Assembly: GCA_024509875.1 (NCBI GenBank)
Contig: JAMPIV010015288.1
Location: 1-64,000 of the forward strand
Length of the DNA: 64,000 nucleotides
Direction of reading: 5' to 3'
From: Oreohelix idahoensis
Lineage: Eukaryota; Mollusca; Gastropoda; Stylommatophora; Oreohelicidae
This document shows, in pieces, positions 54,347-64,000 of this stretch. The position numbers and the translations under genes were made by a program. The notes below the pieces were generated by a model. That model made no database searches, was not told the origin of the DNA, and was given only the letters and a program-made list of their open reading frames with translations. Numbering within the stretch: position 1 is the first letter of the stretch; each line of letters opens with the position of its first letter.

Positions 54347-56727
54347 TGTCGTGAGAAATTCTAATCCACATATATAAATTAAAACGTAAATATAAAGCCT
54401 AACAAATAAATTCAATAAAAGGAAAGAAGAATGGTAAAGAACAGTGCTGTCACAATGACTGTACTCAAAATCCCCCTTGTTTTCTCCTTCGTCTGCAAAT
54501 TGCAACGTTTCACGTTGATAGTAAAAGCCTACTGCTTCAATACCCGCTAAAAATGTGTACTCCATTTCTAAGAAAAACCTTGAGATACGCAATCTGACCT
54601 AGATTTAAAATTCCATTCATGTCATTTTATGCACTACGTTACCAAAAAACGAAAGACAGATGGACTAAGGATAGAAAGAAAGGGAGGGGCTGAAAGCAGG
54701 AACGCATGCAACACTAAACACGCGTCTCGCTATACAATTACTACCATCACGCGTGTAAGGCCACAAGCACTAACTTTTTTTTCAAATCGACAGTGATAAA
54801 AAACACTACCCATCCGAGAGTTAGTTTTTAAAAACTCACAAAACGCTTATTAGGAAACATGACATTATACTGGTTTACGTTTGAAAACATTACAGTACCC
54901 AGACACCACATCGTATTCGAAGTAAACAGGAGGTAGAAGAAAGTGCATATTTTGAACGCAGCCACTTAGCTCCTTTAAATTTGTATATTTGGGTTCCTTA
55001 GGACTTGCTGACAAAGAATATGTTAAACGTTACGCAAATAGTCTAGGAATTACCAAATTATAGCCAAAAGAAATAGTGAGGGATGTCAGACAACACCAAA
55101 ATCAGAATCGCTCAGTGGCAGATTTTCACACCACCATTGTACGGGAAATGGGTCTCCATGTTAAATCCGATTTGATAGGAGCGCAATAAATGTAAAGCTA
55201 AACACGATTAGTCGGGCTATAAATACTATCTTTTGTTGTCAGGGGAAACGGGAGTAGGAGTACTTTTTTTTCAAACGATTGGGTAAACATGGCACGATTG
55301 GTTAGACCCGCGAATATAGTCAATCAGAGGCGTCAGGTCACCACCACATGTTCAAATAAACTTACTACAGAACCAGTGCGTTGAGCGCCAGTGCATATTT
55401 TTCTAAATAAAAGCCTGGGACATCGGCAGATCGAAATTGTGCTATATTCAGTGCCAGTCAACGTAACTGTGTATTATTCCATGAATTGTGGTAAGCTTGA
55501 TATATTCAATATCTTTTTAATGAAAATTGAATGTAAATTGATAATTTATGTCTGTATATATGTGTGGTTCAGTAGCGAACATGAGGTAAAGCCTATATAG
55601 TGCTCCAACCTGAACAGAAGGTGTCGGAGGAAAGTAAAACTGCATGGAATTGCCAAACAGTACACTGACACCTATCTTATTGACTAGAAAGAAATAATGC
55701 TGGAATTGCAGAGGCGTGGTAACCATTAGGGAGGAATATACTGGTGTAAATTATTTCAGATGAAGCTGACAATTGGCCTACCGCTCTGAACTCAGTGTTT
55801 GTTATGTAATGTGTTCAGTCTGTAAATAGATTATAAAGTAGTTATGAAGTAGGAGGTACAACCTTCTTGTTTCAGGGTTATTGAGCAGCACCTGGTCTGA
55901 GCTTTGCTGAACCTAGAGGCTGACAGCATATTCCTGGGTTCAGATAGTGACCAGTGAGGTGTCTCCAGAACACAGGGAGGCTATCGAGCAGAGGAGTCTT
56001 ATCCTGCCGCCATCACGAAAGATAAGCCTATGTGGCCAGAGGAGCTCAACATTATGCCCCCCCTCAAAATCTGACTTTATAATAAACCAGAGGGAAAATA
56101 CAGTGTTTAAATTGATAGGGACTGTGAACTTTTCCCCATACCATTTACAAGATAAACAAACACTTGAAGTCATGATGACAAATAACAACATAGCTTGAAA
56201 AAAACAAAACCAGTATTACCTCATATTACTACTACACAACTGACACACATAAGATAATATTAATAAAATATGTCACTACAAGATTCATATTGATAAATCC
56301 TGTACATATAAATTGTAATTAAAATTGATTGTGATTCCTGGTTCACTTTGTAGTTGAATCAGGACATATATATTAATGAAAGTACTTAATACATATTGAT
56401 ATTTGAAAATTTACCAGTGACTCATTTAAGATAGTCTTATAGAATGTTACATGTGTGTGAGTGTCACAGTGTTGTCAAGTGTGGTGGAATAAATTAAATT
56501 GTTTATCTGTCTGTTGTTGTTGTGACTTACACTTCATCATATACATACCGTAGACATTTAACGTAGTCATCACAATATTCCAGAATAATTCTGACTGAGG
56601 CATAATGTGGTAGCAAGTAAGGTTATCTGTAAAACACTACACCTATTAGATACAGATACCTTCACAGCTGATCTCAGTCAGTACACTAAGTCCCCTATAA
56701 AAATTTATAACATCCCACTTTACCACA
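54347..56727 (+). mobile_element. Inner solo LTR (2.4-kb family), plus strand
   Basis: Starts TGTCGTGAGAAATTCTAATC and ends CTTTACCACA. ACACA flanks it at 54342-54346 and 56728-56732. At 31418-31440 the unbroken family sequence reads CACACTGAAGCACAATACAT, which identifies the empty site. It lies in the opposite orientation to its host LTR. The order is therefore LINE first, outer LTR second, inner LTR third. Confidence 0.94.
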
Positions 56728-56732
56728 ACACA
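56728..56732. repeat. Inner solo LTR target duplication, right (ACACA)
   Basis: Same as 54342-54346. Confidence 0.88.
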
Positions 56733-58235
56733 ATACATAACAAACACTGAGTTCAGAGCGGTAGGCCAACTGCTAGCTTCATCTGAAACAATTTACACCA
56801 GTATACTCCTCCCTAATGGTTACTACGCCTCTGCAATTCCAGCATTAGTTCTTTCTAGTCAATAAGATAGGTGTTAGTGTACTATTTGGCAATTCCATGC
56901 AGTTTTCTTTTCTCCGACACGTTCTGTTCAGGTTGGAGCCGTATCTAGGCCTTGACTCATGTTTGCTACTGAACCACACACATATACAGACATAAATTAT
57001 CAATTTACATTCAATTTTCATTAAAAAGATATCAAATATGTCAAGCTTACCACAATTCATGGAAATAATACACAAATACGTTGACTGGCGATGAATAATG
57101 GCACAATTCCGATCTGCCTCTGTCCCAGGCTTTTATTTAGAAAAAAATATAAGCTGGTTCTCAACGCACTGTTTCTGAGTAAGTTTATTTTAAAATGTGG
57201 CACTGAACTGACGCTCCTAATTGACTATATTGGCGGGTCTAACCAATCGGGCCATGTTTACACAGCTTTTCAAAAAATTTTACCCTTCTCACGTTTCCCC
57301 TAACAACCAAAATTAGTAGTTGTAGTCAGACTAATCGTGTTTAGCCTTACATTTACTTCTATCCGATCAAATAGGATTTAACATGGTGGCCTATTTCCCG
57401 TAAAATGGTGGTTTCAAAACATGCCACTGTGCGATTATTATTTGGTGTTGTCTGACACCCTCACTATTTTCTTTTGGCTATAATTTGTTAATTCCTAGAT
57501 TATTTGCGCAACACTTAACATATTCTTTGTCAGCAAGTCCTAAGGAACCCAAATATATAAGCTTTAAGGGAGCTAAGTGGCGGCGTTCAAAATATGTATT
57601 TTCTTCTAGGATAGTCGTGCTGTTACCACCTCCTCACTTCCAAACTTTATGGTGTCTGCTGTACTGTCAGACTAATGTCAGGATTTCAGACATAAAACAG
57701 TAGAATGTCATGTTTCCTAATAAGCATTAATCATGTTTTTAAACCTAACTCTCGTATTGGTAGTGTTTTTTATCACTGTCTATTTGAAAAAAAGTTAGTG
57801 CTTCATGCCTTTCGCGTTAGGGGTGGCATTAATTATATATCGCGAGACGCGTGTTAGTGTTGCATGCGTTCCTGCTTTCAGCCCTCACTCTCTCTATCCT
57901 AATTCCATCTGTCCTTTCGTTTATGTTAACGTAGTGTATAAAATGAAATTAATGGAAGTATTAATTTAGGTCATTACGCAGTGTGCCTAGCTCAAGGTTT
58001 TCTTAGCAATGCAGTACGCGTTTTATTGTAGAAAGCGTGTAGTGATGCAGTAGGCTTTACTATCAACGTGAAAGCGTTGCAATATGCAGACGAAGTAGAA
58101 AAAGGGGGATCTCGAGTACAGTCATCGTGACAGCACTGGTCTTTTACCATTCTTCTTTCCTTTTATTGTATTAATTCGTTAGGCTTTACATTTACCTTTT
58201 AATTTATATATGTGGATTTAGAATGTTTCACGACA

Positions 58236-58240
58236 CTTGG
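58236..58240. repeat. Outer solo LTR target duplication, right (CTTGG)
   Basis: Same as 53406-53410. Confidence 0.9.
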
Positions 58241-59925
58241 CCTAGCTCCATTCTAGTCCTCGGTCCTTCAAAGATTGTCTAATGTTGTCCTCCCAGCGAA
58301 CTCTGGGTCGTCCTGGGGGTCTGGATCCCTGGCTCTTTGTTTCCCATGCTTGTCGTGGTAGCCGATCTTCTCCCATTCTGCAGACATGGCCAAACCATCT
58401 TAGTTGGCACTGTTCTACTTGGGTCTGCAGGGGGTGGGATTTAAGGCCTTGACGTATCGTCTGGTTACGGACCATGTCCCTTCTTCTTACTTCAACCACC
58501 TTCCTCAGATACCTCATTTCTGAGGTTTGGATGTGGCTTTTGTGGGTTGTAGTCATTGCCCATAACTCGCATTCATATGTCAAGACTGGGACATAGGTGG
58601 AGCGGTATACATCCATCTTCGTTTTCTTACCAACCTCTCTCTTGCTGAGGAATCCTCGATTTATGGCCTGAAAAAGTCTCCCAGCTGCAGCTTTTCGAGT
58701 GGCCAACTCTTCTTTGATGCCTCCCTTTCGGTCTATAATAGCTCCGAGATATTTAAAGATGTTGACCCGCTCGAGGACCTGTTTTCCCAGCTTAATCTGA
58801 TGTCTTCTTTCTTCTCGTGATATCACCATGGATTTTGTTTTAGAGCTGCTTATGACCATCCCTCTCTTCTCCAGCTCTTCCTTCCATACTTGCAGGTTGG
58901 ATTGGAGATGTGCTTCTGATTTAGCAATCAGGGCAACATCATCAGCAAATGCCAGCTCTGAAATACATACCTGTCTCATCTTCCAGTACCCCACTAAATA
59001 CTTTCTTGTTCTCTCCTTACATGCCTTGATGACATCGTCCATAAGGAGTATGAAGAGGTAAGGTGATAGGATATCACCTTGTCTTACACCAGTGGTGGTC
59101 CTGAACTCTTCTGACTTATGGTTTGCTGTCCTCACATAATTTCTACAAGACTTGTAGAAGCTCTGTATAGCATGAATCAGAGGTACTGGAATGTTCTTCC
59201 TAGCCAAACAGTCCCAAAGTTTGCTCCAGGGGACCCTGTCAAACGCCTATTCCAGATCTATGAAACAAAGATGGATCTCACTCTTATACCCAAGAGCTTT
59301 TTCACTCAGCTGTCTGAGTGTGAAGATTAGGTTTTGAGTACTTCGGTTTGCTCGGAATCCACACTGGACCTCATCCAATTGTGGCTCACCTAGGCGTCGG
59401 AGTCTCTGCTCTAGGATTCTAGAGTAGATTTTACCAGGGACACTGAGAAGTGATATGCCTCTATGGTTTCCACATTGTCGATTGTCACCCTTTTTGAAAA
59501 TTGGTGTTATGATGGCAATCTCCCAGTCCTTTGGTATGGTCTTGTTGCACCACGCTGCCTGTAGGACCCTTAAGAGTAATAGGTCGCCTGATGCTCCCAT
59601 GTACTTAACCATTTTTGGTGTTATACCATCATGCCTTGCTGCTTTGCCCATCTTGATTTTCTCCAGCGCTGCCTCAGTTCTTCCATCTTTATGTCATCTT
59701 CATCACCATTGGTTTCCCCTTCTGTGCTAGTGGTTTTCATTTCTGATGCTTGACCTTGCTCACCCTCAAAAAGTTCTGAGAAATATTCTTTCCATCTTTC
59801 CATTACTTCCTTCGGGGCAGTAAGCAATTTGCCTTGCTTGTCCTTTATAAATGTAAGAGGGCATTGTTTTTCCTTCCTCATGTTCTTTAGGGTCTTATAG
59901 AACAATTTCTCGTTTTCTTGCGCAT
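58236..59925 (-). pseudogene. LINE reverse transcriptase, minus strand, split by LTR elements
   Basis: Motifs on the minus strand: a charged linker (NEKLFYKTLKNM), HDGITPKMVKYMG, NHRGISLLSVPGK, GFRANRSTQN, a FIDLE block, GVRQGDILSPYLF, ELAFADDVALIA (catalytic DD), YLGAIIDRKGG, YVPVLTYECELWAM, QLRWFGHVCRM and GRPRVRWEDNI. It is a full RT domain with C-terminal tail. Frames shift near 59640 and 59240. The 3' terminus is at 53325-53410, beyond a nested LTR pair, and the 5' side is cut at 59925 by a plus-strand LTR element; the endonuclease part, if it survives, should lie beyond that element, outside the window. Confidence 0.9.
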
Positions 59926-62378
59926 TGTCGTGGAATATTCTAATCCACATATATAAATTATCAAGTAAATATAAAGCCTAATAAATACATATAATAAATA
60001 AAGGAAGAAGAATGGTAAAGAACAGTGCTGTCACAATGACAGTACTCGAAATCCCCCTTCTTTTCTACTTCGTCGGCAAATTGTAACGCTTTCACGTTGA
60101 TATTAAAGGCCTTCTGCAACATACACGCGTTTCCCAAACACACAATAAAATGTGCTGCCTTTCTAAGAAAAACCTTGAAATATGCAAGTTGACCTAAATT
60201 TTAAATTCCATTCATGTCTTTTTCTACACTATGTTACCAAAAACAAAAGACAGATGGACTAAAGGATAGCGAGAAGGGAGAGGCAGAAAGCCGAACACTA
60301 AACACGCGTCGCGCGATACACAAATGCTGCCATCACGCGTGTAAGACTACATGCACTAACTTTTTTTCAGACGGACAGTGATAAATTCACTACCCTTCCC
60401 AGAGTTAGGTTTTAAAATCTGAAAAACGCTTATTGGGGAAACCTGACATTCTACTGTTTTATGTCCGAAATCCTGACATTAGTCTGACAGTACAGCAGGA
60501 CAGGTGGCGGTTCTCACATAAAAAATAAAACAACTACACGACTATCCTAGAAATTGCATATTTTGAACGCAGCCACTTAGCTCTTTTAAATTTGGATATT
60601 TGGGCTCCTTAGGGTTTGCTGACAAAGAATATGTACAACGTTATGCAAATATTCTAGGAATTAACAAGTTATAGCCAAAATAAAATGATAGTGCTGTCAG
60701 ACAACACCCAAAATCAGAATCGCTCAGTGGTAGATTTTTTTTCACCACCATTGTACGGGAAATGGGCCACAAGTTACATTTGAACTGATTGGCTGGAATG
60801 ATATGTAAGGCTAAACACGATTAGTCGGGCTATAAATGCTATCCTTGGTTGTTAGGGGAGACGTAGGAAGTTAAAATTTTTTCAAATACTTGTCGAAACG
60901 TGGCTCCATTGGCTAGACTCGCTGATATACTCACTTAGGAGCGTTAGTTCGAGACCACTAGTCAAATAAGCTTGATAAAGCAACAGTGCGTTGAAGCCAG
61001 CTCATATTTGTGTTAAATAAAAGCCTGGAACATAAGCAGATGGGAATTTGTGCCAGTATTTTGTGCCAGAATTCATTGCTAATCAACGTATCTGTGTTTG
61101 TTTCCATGAATTGTGGTAAGCTTGAAACATTCAGTATCTTTTAATGAAAATTGAATGTGAATTGTTAATTTATGCCTGTATATATGTGTAGTTCAGTAGC
61201 AAACATGATATAAAGCCTATAATGCTCCAGCCTGAACAGAAGGTGTCGGAGGAAAGTAAAACTGCATGGAATGGCCAAACAGTACACTGACACCTAGAGT
61301 ATTGATTAGACAGAAATAATGCTGGAAGTGCAGAGGCGTAGTAACCATTAAGGAGGTTAATGCTGGTATAAAGTATTTCAGATGAAGCTGACAGTTGGCC
61401 TAACGCTCTGAACTCAATGTTTGTGATGTATTGTGCTCAGTGTAAAAAGAGAGTATAAATTAGTTATGAAGTAGAAGGTACATCCTTCTTGTTTTCAGGG
61501 ACCGTGGTCTTGATGGTATTGAGCAGCACCTGGTCAGAGCTTTGCTGAATCCAGAGTCGGACAGCATACTCCTTGGTCCATTTAGCTATCAGTGAGGTGT
61601 CTCCAGAGCCGAGGGGAGAGTCGAGCAGAGGAGTCCGTTCCTGCCGCCATCACGCCAGATAAGCTGATGTGGCCAGCTGAGCTCAAAAATTATGTACCCC
61701 CAGCTTAAAATGACCTTGTAAAAATAACATTAAGAGGGGAATTAAATTGTGTTAATATCAGGAACTGAGAACATCTCCAATAATAGTTCCCCTAAAGACA
61801 AACTATTGAAGTCATGATGACAAATACCAACAGAGCTTGAACAAAACAAAACCAGTATTACCTCATATTACTACTACACAACTGACACACATAGGATACT
61901 TTTAATAATATATGTCATTACAATATTCATATTGATAAATTCTGTACATATATAACTTGTAAGTAAAATTGATTGTGATTCCTGGTTCCCTTTGCAATTG
62001 AATCAGGACACATATTCATTCATGCCAGCAATGAATACATATTGTTATTTGAAAAGTTATCAGTGACTCCTTTAAGATATCCTTGTAGAGTGTTTTATGT
62101 ATGTGAGTGTCACAGTGTTGTCAAGTGTGGTGGAATAAATTAAATTGTTTATCCGTCTGTTGTTGTTATGACTTACACTTCATCATACACATACCCTAGA
62201 CATACAACGTAGTCATCACACTATTCCAGAATAATTCTGACTGAGATATATATATATGTGGCAGCAAGTAAGGTTATCTATAATACACTACTCTTATTAG
62301 ATATAGATACCTTCACAGCTGATCTCAGTCAGTACACTAAGTCCCCTATAAATATTTATAACATCCCACTTCACCACA
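59926..62378 (+). repeat. 5' LTR (2.4-kb family) of the gag-bearing element
   Basis: Starts TGTCGTGGAATATTCTAATC directly after LINE sequence and ends CTTCACCACA. It matches the inner solo LTR at 54347-56727 over its whole length with indels. Unlike the solo copies it is followed by internal sequence. At about 2,450 bp it is unusually long for an LTR of this group. The expected target duplication (CGCAT, 59921-59925) cannot be checked because the 3' end is outside the window. Confidence 0.92.
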
Positions 62379-62580
62379 TATATTGGGGTCTCGCTCTTGG
62401 GATTTTGAATCTTTCCCTATTATAAATATTGGGGGTAATTCACTTCAGGGAATATAAGAATTAAAAGGTATCCTTGGGTGGAATTAAATAAGGTTGAGCT
62501 CACGGTGCCTGTGTTGTCCATTAGATATATTTAGAGATTAAATTGTTGGTTAGACATTGTATAAATTTACCTGATAGACA
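62379..62580 (+). promoter_or_regulatory. Candidate primer-binding site and leader
   Basis: A few bases after the LTR comes TTGGGGTCTCGCTCTTGGGA (about 62382-62401). TGG followed by a GC-rich stretch is the usual look of a tRNA-complementary primer site, but I cannot assign the tRNA. A short leader then runs to the gag ATG at 62581. Confidence 0.55.
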
Positions 62581-64000
62581 ATGGCGGACCTGGCCAAATT
62601 TCGATCTGCTGCTGTTCAGACTGCAAAAGAGTTAGGATTAGATGGGCAAGTTATGGTTGCCTATGTTACTACGGAATGTGACAAATTTATTGAACGCGAA
62701 GAAAGAAGGTTTGAAGCCGAAAGAAAGTTAGAGGCTGAAAGGGAAATTAAGAAGTTACAATTTGAGGCTGAGGCTGAGACTAAGAGGTTGCAGATTGAGG
62801 CTGAGGCTAAGAAATTGGAAGCAGAAGAAAGAAGATTGGCTGCAGAAAGGGAAGACAAGAGATTAGCTGCAGAAAGGGAAGCAGAAGATAAGAGATTACA
62901 AAGGGAACATGAGTTACGACTAAGGGAGTTTGAGTTTCAAGGCCATGCTCCTGAAAATGGTGCCAGTCCCTTTGCCTCTGATGCTACGGTTACTCAGGGA
63001 GCCTCAACCTCAGCTATGAATTTTCATTTAGATCATTTTGTTGAGAAAGACGATGATATAGAGAGCTACCTAAATAGGTATGAACTATTAGCTACCACGT
63101 ATGGGTTAGAGAGAGAAAGGTGGAGCTTAAAGTTATCTCAGGGACTTCGTGGGGCAGCTTATGAAGTTTTTGCAAAAATGAGCAGAGGTGATCAGGAAAA
63201 TTATGACATGCTAAAGCAGGCTCTTTTGTTAAGATATGAAAAGAATGCAGAATTCTATAGGAAAAAATTTAGGAATGCTAAACTACTGTCAGGTGAAACC
63301 TATCACCAGTTCTCTGCACGAATAGAGACATACTTGGAGAAATGGACTTCTCTGGGGAAAACCCAAGATCTTAAGGAAATGGTCCTTATAGAGCAACTAA
63401 GAGAGTCCATGGCTCCAGACCTGAGAAAGTTTCTCATGGAACAAGGTGCAGAGAGGCTGGGTGAGTTGCTAAATGTTGCTGAAAGGTATCAAGCAGCTCA
63501 AGCAGAGGTAACAGGTAATAAAAAGAAACAAGTGGATAACTTTAGGGCACCACAGAACTTTAATAAATTTGATCCTAGGGATCAAAATAAAGGTAAGCAC
63601 CAATTTGATAGGCCACGGTATGAAAATAAAAATAAATTCCCACAATTCGATGAAAGGAAATATGATGAAAGAAAATCTTTCAACCAAGGAAAAAGGTGGT
63701 GTAAAAATTGTCAGATGGACAATCATGACACTGACCGTTGCAGAAGGAAACCTGTGTATATGGCAACCCTTCAGGTCAGGTCGACCTCAAGACAGGAGGA
63801 GGATATTATGTTGGATACCACTCCAGAAGAGATGAGGAAGGCACAGGCTGGGGATAAAACACTCAAGCCTTGTTTCAGAAAATTGTCAACTTGTCATACA
63901 ACTCCAGGCAAGGGAGATTTTTACATGAAAAACAAGTTGATGTATAGGAAGACTGGAGCTAGATCCAAAGGTCACGGACAGCTGGTACTTCCTAAAAGAT
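62581..64000 (+). CDS. Gag, running into an integrase-like linker (incomplete)
   Basis: Open from ATG 62581 to the window end (473 codons). Residues 1-30 (MADLAKFRSAAVQ...) are followed by a long charged coiled coil (~33-118), a capsid-like region (~135-310, with LNRYELLATTYG and LLRYEKNAEFYRKKF), a basic Asn/Lys-rich stretch, and a CCHC knuckle C374-x2-C377-x4-H382-x4-C387. Only about 20 residues later it reads LDTTPEEMRKAQAGDKTL and YMKNKLMYRKTG, which in Ty3-type elements lies between RNase H and the integrase zinc finger. Protease, RT and RNase H are absent at this point. Either they have been deleted or the order is rearranged; the sequence beyond 64000 decides. Confidence 0.88.
   Translation, partial: MADLAKFRSAAVQTAKELGLDGQVMVAYVTTECDKFIEREERRFEAERKLEAEREIKKLQFEAEAETKRLQIEAEAKKLEAEERRLAAEREDKRLAAEREAEDKRLQREHELRLREFEFQGHAPENGASPFASDATVTQGASTSAMNFHLDHFVEKDDDIESYLNRYELLATTYGLERERWSLKLSQGLRGAAYEVFAKMSRGDQENYDMLKQALLLRYEKNAEFYRKKFRNAKLLSGETYHQFSARIETYLEKWTSLGKTQDLKEMVLIEQLRESMAPDLRKFLMEQGAERLGELLNVAERYQAAQAEVTGNKKKQVDNFRAPQNFNKFDPRDQNKGKHQFDRPRYENKNKFPQFDERKYDERKSFNQGKRWCKNCQMDNHDTDRCRRKPVYMATLQVRSTSRQEEDIMLDTTPEEMRKAQAGDKTLKPCFRKLSTCHTTPGKGDFYMKNKLMYRKTGARSKGHGQLVLPKR

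Larger units (their letters stand above)
53411..58235 (-). mobile_element. Outer solo LTR (2.4-kb family), minus strand, interrupted
   Basis: Starts TGTGGTAAAGTGGGATG at the left and ends TTTCACGACA at the right, exactly as 30501-32930. CTTGG flanks it on both sides. It is interrupted at 54347-56732 by another LTR of its own family; without that and one duplication copy it is about 2,439 bp. No gag/pol remains. It inserted into a minus-strand LINE near the end of the coding region. Confidence 0.93.

Overview
This is eukaryotic DNA, most likely from an invertebrate animal; a mollusc or another lophotrochozoan is my best guess. The guess rests on AT-rich sequence with abundant microsatellites and minisatellites, RTE-like LINEs, tRNA-derived SINEs, Tc1-like and hAT-like DNA transposons, and Ty3-type LTR elements. 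I found no host protein-coding gene that I can defend. Nearly everything recognisable is a mobile element, a relic of one, or tandem repeat. Layout: (1-5340) an RTE-like LINE, endonuclease then reverse transcriptase, split by a 2.6-kb 5'-truncated CR1/L2-like LINE flanked by TAGAAC duplications. (7764-17186) a complete Ty3-type LTR element of about 9.4 kb with 1.1-kb LTRs, target duplication ACCCT, and the unusual domain order gag-protease-integrase-RT-RNase H, i.e. a Gmr1-like element. (17-30 kb) many 3' ends of several LINE families in both orientations, two minisatellites that grew out of LINE 3' ends (30-bp and 70-bp units), other minisatellites (46 and 86 bp), a 287-bp imperfect palindrome, and tRNA-derived SINEs, one with an 11-bp target duplication. 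(30.5-36 kb) a reverse-strand solo LTR of 2.43 kb (duplication GCTGT), then a dispersed repeat family and a 419-bp element with 37-bp terminal inverted repeats. (36-46 kb) SINEs, a hAT-like element whose interior is a 25-bp minisatellite that has taken in an RNase H-bearing LINE end, and a Tc1-like element reduced to its DNA-binding domain. (46-53 kb) mostly unrecognised sequence. (53.3-64 kb) a reverse-strand LINE broken by three LTR units of one 2.4-kb family: a solo LTR (CTTGG duplication) that itself holds an opposite-strand solo LTR (ACACA duplication), and the 5' LTR of an element whose gag reading frame is open to the window end. The parts cooperate only as selfish elements: autonomous LINE and LTR enzymes, non-autonomous passengers (SINEs, deletion derivatives) and tandem repeats seeded by them. 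Nested insertions with target duplications give a relative order of events. Several frames in otherwise well-kept elements break by one base in or near homopolymers, so assembly error must be weighed against decay.
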